The notes below the pieces were generated by a model. It saw only the letters and a list, made by a program, of their open reading frames with translations, had not been told where the DNA came from and did no database searches. From Chrysogorgia sp. JL179-B06 (lineage: Eukaryota > Cnidaria > Anthozoa > Scleralcyonacea > Chrysogorgiidae), in assembly GCA_035772405.1 (NCBI GenBank), contig JAYKKM010000375.1, positions 5,862,001-5,926,000 of the forward strand: a stretch of DNA of 64,000 nt, given 5' to 3'. This document shows positions 11,116-21,370 of this stretch, piece by piece; the first letter of the stretch is position 1, and the number at the start of each line of letters is the position of its first letter. The translations under genes and the position numbers were made by a program.

Positions 11116-11815
11116 CTAATTGAGTTGGTGTTTCGTTACATGTCGGCACTTCGAAAAGAGTTCGGATCGTTTATTTAAAAAGTGTTTCTTCTTTGCTTTC
11201 ATCAATAGCAGTTTTTCTTCTAGGCATAAATTGCATCGTTTTGATTGTGCTTTATATGCCGCTACTCGCTTAATTATAGACCATTTGATGTTAAAGTCTC
11301 TGTTTTCCGTCTTCAATTTCCAAATGTGTTTTGATAGTTCGGTGTCGTTTGAGTATCTCGTGTTTCGGAAAGACTTCGTGTGATTGCGGTATCTTTGTTT
11401 AAACTCGTTGGCCGTTACTCCAATGTAATTCATTGTATTTCCGTTGTCGTTTGTCGTTACTTCGGCTTGGTAAACTACTCTTTGTCAAACAATTTCCAGC
11501 GATTGGGCATTCGTTGTTTCTCGGCAGTTGCACGTGATATGGGGTTCGTTGTTTGTTGTGTGGTTTTGTTTAGCGTTTTTAGTTAGGGTTCGGTTGTTGT
11601 GTTTGCGGATAAAGCTTTTCATGTTATCCATGCAGCTATAGCTGATCCGTACTGTGTTGCGGTTGAATATTTTATGTAGTTTATTTGAGGATGTAAAGTG
11701 TTTGTCAATGAGTTTTAGAAAGTCTCGTTCTACGTTCGTTCTGACGTTTTTACTGTCGGGTGGGTTGTACCATATTACGTTTCGTCGCCTATTTTGTTTT
11801 TGTGACTACCGCGCG
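11116..11815 (-). pseudogene. Penelope-like retroelement fragment B: end of RT and GIY-YIG endonuclease
   Basis: Read on the minus strand, this shows RNVIWYNPP, then a segment ending SYSCM, then a Cys-rich CNCRE stretch, VVYQAEV and YIGVTANEFKQRYRNHTKSF. YIGVTANEFKQRY is the GIY-YIG endonuclease core (YIG, then the conserved R). Penelope-like elements carry this nuclease after the reverse transcriptase. The protein is broken by at least two frameshifts, and only the last 105 codons (11433-11116) are one open frame. The upstream end near 11815 passes into unrelated sequence. The family differs from fragment A at 13.6-14.4 kb. Confidence 0.75.
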
Positions 11816-12519
11816 GGGCGAGATCTTGCCATGCTTGCTTGCTTGAGTGCTTGTCTTGGACCTCATGTACGTCATACTCGGCCAGCTATCGTGACATATG
11901 TCGACAAGATCGCTAGGTATTCTAAGAGAAATGATCGCGTTAGATCGTGATCGCTCTATTAAAGGTATTACATATTTTTATCTATATTTTTGGTGATCAT
12001 TTTACTTTCCTATTGATATTCGTTCAAAATTATCATAAACTGCGCGGGTAATCTATACACTAGAACCAGCGAAGTGTGTGGAAGACAATATAGCTGCAGT
12101 GCTTTAAGTTAAATATTTATGGTGTTCGCTAGGACTATTAAGGCTCCGTTTAATCATTTGGTAGTGTCTGTATACCATAAGCGGAAAACCAAGATGCACA
12201 GTACAATTTATTGAATGGATTGTTTATATAGTATTTCTCATAGAACACCGTATTTACATTCGTCCACAGACTTCTCATAAACATCATTCAAGTACTTACA
12301 AGTCTAGCTAGTGTCTGACCTGTTTTATTTCTGATGACTTGTTTTAATATCTTAATATTTTAGATCTGACACATCTGGAAATTGTTTATATAGCTCTGTG
12401 TCGTTAGCAATGGTAGGAGATAATTATCTTGTTGAAAGTCTGAGGGTTATTCCAATTTTTATTATAATCATCTGTCATTTAATTCCATCCATGAAAAGCA
12501 CAAGGAGCTTCACATACCT

Positions 12520-12638
12520 TCTCCTTACAATACAATACAATACAATACAATACAATATTGTATTGTATTGTATTGTATTGTATTGTATTGTATTGTATTG
12601 TATTGTATTGTATTGTATTGTATTGTATTGTAAGGAGA
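12520..12638. repeat. (TACAA)n/(TATTG)n pentanucleotide hairpin
   Basis: tctccttacaatacaatac... turns at about 12556 into attgtattg... and closes with gtattgtaaggaga. The right arm (about 77 nt) is longer than the left (about 30 nt). The flanking tctcctta/taaggaga also pair, so the microsatellite lies inside an inverted repeat. The ORFs over it are artefacts. Confidence 0.9.
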
Positions 12639-13629
12639 ACTGGAGGTATGTACTAGTGTAAACAATCTTTTCCCTTTGTCCATTTTGTTCGAAAGTTTGG
12701 ATTTTGGTACATCTGGAGAGGAATTGGAAGTTATTTCCAATTCTGAGGATAAAAAATGGGCTAGCTTTCTTTCTATTCTCAGTCTCACTGTCACAAATAG
12801 AAATATTACTTTGTTCTATCCTGACTGTGGGGAACGTTCAAGTTATTATTTAATCAACAAGTCAATCCTAGTGTTCCTTTAACAACTGTATCTGATCATC
12901 TACACTGTACATACACTGTATATTGTTTAGTTTTGAAGGTGAAGTATTGCCATTTTGTCATTGGGAAAAGTGGAGTTGTACTAATGCTCCTGTTATGGGC
13001 ACTGGAAGAGCAGGCTTATAGCCAGAAGGGCATCCGGGTGTTGTTCGATGCCCTACAATGAAAAGTGGTCACCAAAAATTTGGGGCAAAGAAATTATTCT
13101 CAATGATTTGCCTAAAATATCTTTATAAATATATTTGAAAAGAAATAGCTTTAATTTTCAATATTATCATACATGTGACATTTTGACCAATTTGACAGTG
13201 TACCTAGTTGAGTGAAAATGTCCTAATTGAATGAAGAAACATGGCAGCATTTTGTTTGGAAAATTTTTTGATGTAGGTTAGGAAAATCCTAGATCCGCCC
13301 CTGTCAAATCACCACTAGAGTGGTTTTCTAGCTAGGACTTATCCACCGAATAAACTTCGTATAACCAGCCCCAGATGTTTTATTTACATGTGAACTTTAC
13401 AAGTTCACTTCAAATGAAATTTGGGGGCATGTTTATGATCATGCTATATTTTGGAAACGCCACGTTCAAGTTAGCAACACATTTATAAAATCATTTATAA
13501 TAACTATCAATTTCTTTGTGTCTCTGTGCTTTTCATTCATTTTCATGCATTGCTTCTTAAGTCTACATGGTTATCCTTAATAGCGGTAGTCACATGTACG
13601 CATTGCGTACCTATTTTTGAGAATTGTTT

Positions 13630-14408
13630 CTGTTATTTTAGTAACTTGGGAAACTGGTCTTTAAACGGAAAGAAACTTGACAAGCGTAAGCTAGGTTTAA
13701 AGATGACACGAAGGTCGATTTGCGGGAAACAAGAATTAAAAAGTTTGATAAGTTTGGTACGAATTTCAAGTGAATGAGTACCGGTAAATGGAAGGCAAAA
13801 TATATATAACACGCTTAGGGACAGTAATATGAATAACAGAAGGAGAAAAAACCTTATCAAGAAAAACCCTAAGACAACGGTCGAAGAAAACAGTGTATAT
13901 CAGCCCACGTTTAAAAGATAAAGGAATGAAACTATCAAAATTAGTGAAAAGACCCGTAAATGTAGGCTTACGATACACGGAAGTGGAAAATATTAAGCCA
14001 TCGGTACGATCTATAGAGATATCTAAAAAGGGAAGAGTTTTGCCGTTTACTTCTACCTCTCTAGTAAACTTGATATTACTATGACATGAATATTAAGATA
14101 ATCTAAGAACGGTTTAACATGATTCTGGGAACGAAATACAATAAAACAATCATCAACATATATCTACGATAAAACAAGGGTTTGAAATCAGGAGGACAGT
14201 TTTCCAACCAACCACCTCCGTGAAAAGATAAAAAAATATTAGCAAATAGCGGACCTAAAGGAGAGCCCATAGCAACGCCATCGACTTGTTCATAAAGAAC
14301 GCCATTGAAAAGAAAATGACAATTCTTGACTGCAAAAGATAAAAGTTTCCTAAACTGAATATGTAAGAAACCAAGAAAGTGAGTCGAATTACGAAAAAGC
14401 TTATACAT
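13630..14408 (-). pseudogene. Penelope-like retroelement fragment A: reverse transcriptase
   Basis: The minus strand encodes FLFNGVLYEQVDGVAMGSPL, then GPLFANIFL and PDFKPLFYRRY. A small indel just after YRRY breaks the frame exactly at the catalytic Asp-Asp motif. Further on come RKPTFTGLFTNFDSFIPLSF-KRGL and, in another frame, LEIRTKLIKL...RLSSFFPFKDQFPKLL. These are typical Penelope-like RT blocks (GVAMGSPLGP, RKPTFTG, FPFKD). The fragment ends before any GIY-YIG domain. At least two frameshifts make it dead. Confidence 0.8.
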
Positions 14409-14566
14409 AATAAATCTATAGTTTCATCGAGTGGGACATTGGTGAAAAGTGAAAAGATGTCAAAACTTTAACCGCCCGCTCAGGCAGCCAATCAAATTAC
14501 AGAAATGCCTAGGATTCTGCCCGCTCACGATTAATAAAAAATAAAAAGTTGTTATCCATCACTTAC

Positions 14567-14801
14567 CATAAACCTCCACTTCACACAATATAAGATTGTC
14601 TCCACTTCCCGGGCGTGTGCGGATAGTCACGTATCTTCCTTTCATGGGAGAAGGGCACACTATTTTTCTCGTTTCTCCGTTGCCAAACGAGTAAGATTCG
14701 CCGCATTTTGGATTTTTGTATTTTTCCGGGTTATTGCCAATTCGTATTTCAAAATCACTTGATCCATGTTTTGCAGTTATGTTCAAATAATGCACATCAT
14801 A
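14567..14801 (-). CDS. FTP (fucolectin-like) domain exon 2
   Basis: The acceptor is ccctttag at 14803-14802 and the donor is a strong GTAAGT at 14566-14561. It encodes YDVHYLNITAKHGSSDFEIR, then IGNNPEKYKNPKCGESYSF, ..., GRYVTIRTRP and NLILCEVEVYG. The F5/8-type jelly-roll end CEVEVYG and GRYVTI are diagnostic of the eel-fucolectin/tachylectin-4/pentraxin-1 (FTP) family, which binds fucose with Ca2+. It joins exon 21938-21793 in phase 0 (...MVDLGQK-YDVHYLNIT...), giving one continuous domain. It ends with one base carried. Confidence 0.88.
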
Positions 14802-14914
14802 CTAAAGGGAACATAGAGATAGATATACAAGTACATTTTTATACATAACCTACCTACTCGAACAAGGTGAAAATTCGCACCTTTGTGATATTGCTTCTCT
14901 GCTCATTACTGTAA

Positions 14915-15380
14915 AACCAGATTGGTTGAAACAACTGATTTGATCCAATCTGAATGGTTAAGGTGGCTCGATGGTCTAAATCATGAGAAATTACATTTTA
15001 CCCCATAAAAAAGTTTTGTAATGCAGATCTGAACTTTATTTTGGTTCATTGCATAGCTCTAACGGTCGTCTTATGTGCATGTTTATGATAAGCGGCAGAT
15101 TTTATGCAAATTAGTTTTCTGGATTTATTGGAAACACGATTTCTCCACTCACCACGATGAAGCTCAGATCTGCATTACAAACATTTTTATGCGGAAAAAT
15201 GCAATTTTTCATGATTTAGACTATCGAGCCACATTAAAATAACCAAATATTTTGATTAAAATGACCATATTTTGGTTGTTTCAACCAATAAAATTTGGTT
15301 GTTTCAACCCGTAAAAAAGGTCAATTCGTGTATCTGAGACAACCAAATTGAATTGCTTGTTTCAACCAATCTGTTTTTAC
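14915..15380. repeat. Nested foldback elements
   Basis: The outer arms are aaaaccagattggttgaaac and gtttcaaccaatctgttttt. The inner arms are gtggctcgatggtctaaatc (14962 onward) and gatttagactatcgagccac (to about 15235). This suggests one foldback element inserted in, or derived from, another. There is no coding sequence. Confidence 0.7.
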
Positions 15381-15480
15381 TTATATTATCAACAAATAAT
15401 TTCCCAACGCAACCAGGTGATAAATCAGACATAGTTTGACGCTACTCAGGTTTTTTGAACGTAACTTTAAAAGTTACTGT

Positions 15481-15530
15481 CCATGACCCAACGTTTCGAC
15501 ACTCCAATCTAGTGTCTTCATCAGGGGTGA
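15481..15530 (-). ncRNA. Hammerhead-ribozyme-like motif
   Basis: On the minus strand CTGATGA (15524-15518) is followed by a six-bp stem GACACT/AGTGTC, then GAAAC (15497-15493) and GTTGGGTC, whose final GTC is the expected cleavage triplet. The tiny helix III (A-U, C-G) is what Penelope-type hammerheads are known to have. The helix I strands (before CTGATGA and after GTC) do not pair well here, so the copy may be decayed. It lies 5-prime of Penelope fragment A on the same strand. Confidence 0.55.
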
Positions 15531-15881
15531 TCGTGACTTTTTTACAATGTAACAGTTGAGCTAAATCACTAGATTATAAAATAACATTTTAAACACGCAT
15601 GTTCTGATTGGCTAAAAGCCATGTTTCTATATATAGCAATTAGATTATTCATTATTGACTCAATTTCATTTTCTCACCATTCTTTGAAATCAAACGAACG
15701 GTTGCTAAAACTATTTTAAAAAGCTTAAAAATGTCAAATTCGCATCTTTTAAGACGACTTTCGTGTCTTTCTTGTCGATTTGTTTTTCCTCGAAATGCTT
15801 TTGTTCTCACAATTCAGTCACATTTACAGCTGAGAATTTTTGATTGAGGAGAATTATTGCGAATTATTGCGTTTATACAAA

Positions 15882-16811
15882 ATGGCGACCAGTCACGATT
15901 TTAATCGCTCAAGCAATAATTCAAATGTTGACTTTAATTTGACATCCTACAACGACAATACTATCTTGAATACAACTGTTTTTACTGCCTTAAGTGATGA
16001 TGATCATGCACAATGCTTTGAAGCACATTTTAAAGAGAAATATGTAGAAAAGTTCGAATTCAGAAGTGATAACAAAATAAGATGGTTCGGGACCTTTGAC
16101 GAACTTCGGGTCTTCGTTGCTGATTTGTTAAACGAAACTGGTAAATGGCTTGCCCCTGGTGGAACATCTAAAGTCTACCGCAACGACAGAATCTCAATCA
16201 CTTGGTACTTCGACAGACACACACTTCTCTTCCAAGGTAAATTGGGAGCTAACATGAAGCAATATTTGATTGACCTGGCCAGGGGACATGACCGCTGTTT
16301 GGTGAATGGTCAAGCTAATGGCGGGACGAGTTTTCAATCGGTTACAGAGTTGGAGCCACCTAAAGTGTTGGAAGAAGCTGCGCAGAATAAACAACCAGGG
16401 CCACGACCATTGGACGATGGGAAGACAACATGTAAGTGTATTTGCTCTTACTTAGACTTGGATGAAGAAATCGAAGATATAAAGCTAAACATTGAAGCTT
16501 TGAAAACCAGAGCCGATGCCTTTCAAGCCTTTGTAAGCACCCAAGAATACGTTTCCCCCGTAAATAACTATGAGGAGCAAATCGAACGATTAGAGGCTGA
16601 ATTAGCTAAAGAGAAAGATAAAACTGAGAAATTGGAAGCTGAATTATCAGCATTAAAACAATTACACACTATCGAAATCCATAACTCAAACGATGAATTA
16701 ATTACAAGTTTACACACAAACAACCATTCCGAAGAAGTTTCTGTAGCTCAACCTGTTTCATCAATCAAATGGCTCCATTTATCCCTGTTATTGACGAGTC
16801 TGGGTCATTAA
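15882..16811 (+). CDS. LINE ORF1 (RNA-binding/chaperone-type, inferred)
   Basis: The first ATG of the frame is at 15882 (MATSHDFNRSS), and the frame is also open for 14 codons upstream without ATG. About 310 residues follow: a globular N-terminal part with FRSDNKIRWFGTFDELRVFV and GKWLAPGG, a CKCICSYLDLDEE segment, and then a strongly charged heptad-rich stretch (EEQIERLEAELAKEKDKTEK...) that predicts a coiled coil at roughly residues 205-270. ORF1 proteins of this LINE group are commonly coiled-coil RNA-binding proteins. I cannot name the N-terminal domain. The end (after about 16745) may be out-of-frame sequence, because the next ORF overlaps it. Confidence 0.65.
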   Translation: MATSHDFNRSSNNSNVDFNLTSYNDNTILNTTVFTALSDDDHAQCFEAHFKEKYVEKFEFRSDNKIRWFGTFDELRVFVADLLNETGKWLAPGGTSKVYRNDRISITWYFDRHTLLFQGKLGANMKQYLIDLARGHDRCLVNGQANGGTSFQSVTELEPPKVLEEAAQNKQPGPRPLDDGKTTCKCICSYLDLDEEIEDIKLNIEALKTRADAFQAFVSTQEYVSPVNNYEEQIERLEAELAKEKDKTEKLEAELSALKQLHTIEIHNSNDELITSLHTNNHSEEVSVAQPVSSIKWLHLSLLLTSLGH

Positions 16812-17278
16812 CCTTACACAAAGACAAAGCGCATTGTTCGGATGTCGAAATAGCCCTTAGTACTAACTGCCGATGTGGAACCAATCAATACATGAATAAA
16901 AAACCCAATCATAACAGTGCAGGAAAGGTAAAGCATAGTGAAGTCAAACATCTTTCACAAGCTACCACCCATTCACATGTAAATGAGGATCCTACCGTTA
17001 TAAAACGTGCCAACCCCGGTCAAGACAAACGACAACCCAAATACAACAGAGACGACCAAATAAACCTCCTGATACCGAAATGGATGGGCAATTTGCCCCT
17101 AATTGAATTATCAATGACAATAGATACAAAGAAAAGTTCCACACAATTTTACCCTCTTCACACGATTTCGAACAATGAAACAGAAAAGCCTAAGCAAAAC
17201 AAGTTTTTTCGGTCGCGCAAAACGAGCGAGAAAGAATGGCTAGATCACCTGGCGTTAGTCCGTCGAGCACTGTCATAA
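16769..17278 (+). CDS. LINE middle ORF, possibly the continuation of ORF1
   Basis: Its frame is open from 16697 and is shifted by -1 relative to ORF1. It encodes a basic, polar protein (MAPFIPVIDESGSL...) with one CRCG motif, ending EWLDHLALVRRALS. It overlaps ORF1 by up to about 115 nt and ORF2 by up to about 85 nt. It could be the C-terminal part of ORF1 separated by one indel, or be expressed by -1 frameshifting. No classical slippery heptamer in the right phase is evident. The function is not recognised. Confidence 0.5.
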   Translation: MAPFIPVIDESGSLTLHKDKAHCSDVEIALSTNCRCGTNQYMNKKPNHNSAGKVKHSEVKHLSQATTHSHVNEDPTVIKRANPGQDKRQPKYNRDDQINLLIPKWMGNLPLIELSMTIDTKKSSTQFYPLHTISNNETEKPKQNKFFRSRKTSEKEWLDHLALVRRALS

Positions 17279-20200
17279 ACTTTAAAACTATTCCAGTACT
17301 TGTCTCAAACCGGCATACCAAAACTCCACTTGTCAATATATCAATCTGCCAGCGAAGAGTATCCCTATCCAACCTCATAAATATTAACATTAATTGTAAT
17401 GAAATCATTGACAATGAGGTTATTTCAGCTAATAAGATTAAGATCATCCATTTGAATATCCGATCACTCCGTAAACCCATTCATTTGTTCCAGCTTAAAG
17501 AACTAATAATCTCCGAGAACTTTGACATTGTAACGATTTCAGAAACGTGGCTGAATACTAGCGTCACTTCGACAGAAGTCAAAATTCATGGATATAAACT
17601 TTTTCGACTTGACCGCCTATACAAAAGAGGAGGAGGTGTTTGCGCTTATGTTCGTAATGAACTAGAAACGTTTGTCTTGAAAGATTTATCCTATATATCG
17701 GATCAAAATTTCCATCAGCTGTGGCTAAGTGTCCAATACAAAAAATTAAAATCTATTTTGGTTTGCGTAACTTATCGCCCGGACGACAGCCCCTTGAGCT
17801 CTTTTGAGAATGTCCTAAAACCAAACTACTTGCAAGCACTTGTACGAAACAAACTGATTATCATACTGGGTGATTTAAATTGTGATGCCTTGAAAGATAA
17901 TTGTCCAAAATCTAAAGCGCTCAAAAACTTTTCAACTGAAATGAACCTGATCCAACTTATTAAAGAACCTACCAGGATCACTGCTACTACCCAGTCCTTA
18001 TTAGACGTCATTCTTGTTTCGTCATCATCATTGGTGCGGCCCAGTGGTATAATACATTCTTCTATCAGCGACCACTTACCTGTCTACGTTGAGCTCAAAC
18101 TGAAATCTCCTAAACATTCTCCTCACTATATTACAGTACGTTCCTTTAAAAATTACTTACCGAGTCTGTTTGTGACTGATCTCGCCCGCAACTACCAATT
18201 GCTGTTAACTATTTTTAACGGCGAAGACGTGGACACGAAATTAGCCACCTTAAATCATGTTATTCAATCTACACTTGACCGACATGCTCCTATCAAAACA
18301 ATTAAAGTCCGTGGCCGTCCATGTCCTTTTATTACTTCGGCTATTAAGGATATCATAAAGACCAAAGATAAATTACATCGCCTTTTTCTCCAATCTCGCC
18401 GGGAATCAGACTGGATCAATTATAAGGCATGCCGAAACACAGCCAAAATAATGCTGAGAGACGCAGAAAGTAAATATACTATAGACGAAGTCCAGCGACA
18501 TAAAAACAACTCTAGCTCTCTTTGGAAAATTATCAAGCGACTCATTCCATCAAAAGATCTTGACAAACAATTGTATACAAAAGACTCGAAGTCTGTAGCT
18601 GACGAATTCAACCAATACTTCTCGTCTGTGGGAAGAAATGCAGCAAATAAGTCTATCCAACTTGCAGAGGAAAATAATATCATATTACAACAACCTCTCC
18701 TAGAGCCCATTGTTCCAACTGACTTGGAACCGTTCAAGTTTAGAAATGTTACAATTCAAGAAACAAGACAACTGATTTTATCCCTGCCGCTGAACAAGTC
18801 TCCTGGATCCGATAAAATCAGCACCCGCGTTATTAAAGACTGCTTACAAGTAATCTTGGGCCCTTTAACGGAGATAATAAACTGCTCTCTCCGAACCTCT
18901 ACATTCCCTACTACATGGAAAATAGCGGAAGTTGTCCCGATTCTCAAAGAAGGGGACCACGAGATTGCTTCTAACAACCGCCCTCTATCCCTCTTTGCAG
19001 TGACTTCTAAAATATGTGAAAAGATTGTTCTTGAACAATTCTGCTCTTATCTTGCTATTAACAATCAGTTATCCTCCCACCAAAGTGGAAACAAGAAACG
19101 CCATTCTACAGAAACTCTGAACATCTTTATCACTGACTCCATTTTGGAGGCCATGGACCAAAAGAAACTGACTGCCCTGATTTTGCTAGATCTGTCAAAA
19201 GCTTTTGACAGCATCAACCATTCCAGATTACTCCATAAGCTGTCAAGTGCTGGAGCGTCTATTTCAACGCTGAGCTGGTTTGAAAGTTACCTGACGGACC
19301 GTGTTCAGACGACTCGCATCAATTCCACCATTTCGGACCCTCTGGCCATCACTCATGGGGTTCCTCAAGGAGCTATCCTCTCGCCACTTTTATTTTCCAT
19401 CTATTTAAATGACCTACCAAGTGTTTCCTTGAACTGCAATCTCGAATCGTATGTCGACGACTCGAAAGTTTATCTTTCATTCCCTTTATCTGAAGCAGAT
19501 ACTGCGATCGAAAGGCTGGAATTGGACCTTCATAATGTCGCAAAATGGTGTTGTGAAAATTCTCTCCTCATCAATCCCGGCAAGACGAAATATCTTATTA
19601 TTGGGTCGAGACAGTTATTGACTCGTCTTCCTACGAATATGTCTATCACGTTCTTGGGCAATTCCCTCAAACCCGTAGATTCAGCTAAAGATCTTGGGGT
19701 GATATTGGACTCCCATCTGTCTTATGACGACCACATCTCTTCCATTGTATCATCTTGCATTTACAAATTACGTCAGATAAACCGTGTCAAAAATAGCCTT
19801 GATACAGATACCCTGACGTTAATCATAACATCGCTGGTTTTTAGCAAGATGTTATATAACTCTACAGTTTGGTCAAATACGTCATCTTTAAACATCAAGA
19901 AATTGCAGTCAATCCAAAACTTTGCCTGTAAAATAGTCACAAAAACCAGGAAATATGACCACGTTAGCCCTTTGTTAAGACAATTAAAGTGGCTACCTGT
20001 TATTAAACTGCTTTACCTCAATGACGCCGCTATGACTTATAAAGCTGTAAATAATCTGGTTCCGAAATACCTTTGCAGCAAATTAAGCAAGCGATCATCT
20101 ACACATAATTGTTCCACACGTGGAAGTGAAGCTTTACAAATACCGTTTTGTAAATCTGCAGCTGGTCAACGATCTTTTGCTTATAGAGCCGCTAATATAT

Positions 20201-20295
20201 GGAACAATCTGGACAAGGAAATAAAAGCGAGCCCTTCTTTCAAAATATTTAAACGATCTCTTAAAGAACATCTGCTTTTAGAGAAATACACTTAA
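17236..20295 (+). CDS. LINE ORF2: AP endonuclease and reverse transcriptase
   Basis: The ORF has 1,019 codons without a stop. The AP-like endonuclease lies at about residues 70-290, with HLNIRS (72), SETW (102), YRP (180), GDLN (212) and SDH (278). The reverse transcriptase lies at about 515-800: KSPGSDKIS (521), LDLSKAFDSINH (651), GVPQGAILSPLLF (708) and the catalytic YVDD (739-742). The C-terminal region has QSIQNFACKIV-like and FKIFKRSLKEHLL motifs typical of CR1/L2/Jockey-group LINEs. It performs target-primed reverse transcription of its own mRNA. All catalytic motifs are present, so it may be active. The start ATG lies 40 nt before the end of the preceding ORF. Confidence 0.92.
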   Translation: MARSPGVSPSSTVINFKTIPVLVSNRHTKTPLVNISICQRRVSLSNLINININCNEIIDNEVISANKIKIIHLNIRSLRKPIHLFQLKELIISENFDIVTISETWLNTSVTSTEVKIHGYKLFRLDRLYKRGGGVCAYVRNELETFVLKDLSYISDQNFHQLWLSVQYKKLKSILVCVTYRPDDSPLSSFENVLKPNYLQALVRNKLIIILGDLNCDALKDNCPKSKALKNFSTEMNLIQLIKEPTRITATTQSLLDVILVSSSSLVRPSGIIHSSISDHLPVYVELKLKSPKHSPHYITVRSFKNYLPSLFVTDLARNYQLLLTIFNGEDVDTKLATLNHVIQSTLDRHAPIKTIKVRGRPCPFITSAIKDIIKTKDKLHRLFLQSRRESDWINYKACRNTAKIMLRDAESKYTIDEVQRHKNNSSSLWKIIKRLIPSKDLDKQLYTKDSKSVADEFNQYFSSVGRNAANKSIQLAEENNIILQQPLLEPIVPTDLEPFKFRNVTIQETRQLILSLPLNKSPGSDKISTRVIKDCLQVILGPLTEIINCSLRTSTFPTTWKIAEVVPILKEGDHEIASNNRPLSLFAVTSKICEKIVLEQFCSYLAINNQLSSHQSGNKKRHSTETLNIFITDSILEAMDQKKLTALILLDLSKAFDSINHSRLLHKLSSAGASISTLSWFESYLTDRVQTTRINSTISDPLAITHGVPQGAILSPLLFSIYLNDLPSVSLNCNLESYVDDSKVYLSFPLSEADTAIERLELDLHNVAKWCCENSLLINPGKTKYLIIGSRQLLTRLPTNMSITFLGNSLKPVDSAKDLGVILDSHLSYDDHISSIVSSCIYKLRQINRVKNSLDTDTLTLIITSLVFSKMLYNSTVWSNTSSLNIKKLQSIQNFACKIVTKTRKYDHVSPLLRQLKWLPVIKLLYLNDAAMTYKAVNNLVPKYLCSKLSKRSSTHNCSTRGSEALQIPFCKSAAGQRSFAYRAANIWNNLDKEIKASPSFKIFKRSLKEHLLLEKYT

Positions 20296-20469
20296 CTATT
20301 CACTTTAATAAGTTTAGCTGACTTTTACTATATATATATTACACATTTTAACATGTAAGACATTTTAAATCTAATTCAATCTAATTAATTATTTTTGACG
20401 ACTATTTTAAACTGCATGCTAGTCCAAAATTCCTGTAAATTGGTTCTGAAAAACCCTTAGGGGAGCAAC

Positions 20470-21110
20470 TTATTAAAATTATTATTATTATTATTATTAT
20501 TATTTAATAATTAGAATTAATAATTATAATTATTATTATAATTATATATTTATATATATATAAATATTTATATATATATTTCAAAAACTCATTAATAATG
20601 CATGAAGAAAACACAAAAGAAATGCATCTTTAATCAATGTTTCTACCATGTAGTACAGAACTGATTAATAAAACATCCGTGTCTTTAAATGTGATAGAAC
20701 ACTCATTAATAAAACATCAGTGTCTTTAAATTTGATAGAACACTCATTCAGCCAGCCTGAAGCGCTTCATCTCACAATTATACCAAAACTATGCTGCGGC
20801 ACAAGCAGCAGTCCAAACGCACTGCAGCGTGTCCCTCGTTTGCATTGCTAAATAATTTCACACAATAGATAAATACTAATTAATGGACGTTTTTGAAGCC
20901 ATTTTTGAAGCCAACTCGTTATCGGGCTTTATCGGTGTATAAAGCCGCTCGCCTTCGGCTCGCGTCTTTATACACCGATAAAGCCCTCTAACTCGTTTTG
21001 TAAATAGTACTTATATATTTATATTATTATAATTATAATTATAATTATAATTATATTATAATTATAATATTAATAATTATTAATAATTATAGAATTATTT
21101 AATAATTTTG
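20470..21110. repeat. AT-rich microsatellites and hairpins
   Basis: (ATT)n and (TA)n runs fill 20478-20590. An AT palindrome of ataattataatt type lies at 21020-21090. A strong hairpin lies at 20912-20997: ctttatcggtgtataaag is repeated inverted around gctcgccttcggctcgcg. No gene is present. Confidence 0.75.
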
Positions 21111-21370
21111 ATTAAGGAGAATTTTTAATTTAATTCAATTTCTCACGGCAATTTATCGTTCTCCCAAACTTCCACTCGTGTTTCTATAACTGTTTATAAA
21201 ATAATGTTTACTCTATACGCACATTCTGATTGCTCAGCTTGCCGGTCTCGATCTACACAGACCGGAATGACATCAGTAATTAATGAGAATTTGCATTAAA
21301 TCAAAATCAAAACCGTTATATATCGTAATTATTCAAAGTATAAGCAGTTGTTCCGGAATTATTTTATAAA

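Larger units (their letters stand above)
8309..14566 (-). other. Large intron(s) with retroelement debris
   Basis: Between the FTP and fibrinogen-like exons I see tRNA-like SINEs (9328, 10845), a 26-bp tandem repeat of ctttgctccttgaatagaaa type (9030-9115), a weak inverted repeat (9440-9730), a hammerhead-like motif near 9821-9855 (plus strand), a (TA)n run (10967-11000) and Penelope-like fragments. A small linker exon required by phase should lie here but was not found. Confidence 0.5.
15560..20510 (+). mobile_element. Near-complete LINE (CR1/L2/Jockey-type) in FTP intron
   Basis: Three overlapping ORFs (15882-16811, 16769-17278, 17236-20295) are followed by about 150 nt of 3-prime UTR and an (ATT)n tail at 20478-20505. 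The 5-prime end is not certain and I found no clear target-site duplication. The element sits antisense inside the intron between the two FTP exons. The 1,019-codon ORF2 is uninterrupted, so the insertion is likely young. Confidence 0.85.

Noticed and set aside
13526..14084. Plus-strand ORFs over 13.5-14.1 kb
   Set aside because: Antisense shadows of the minus-strand Penelope reverse transcriptase fragment.
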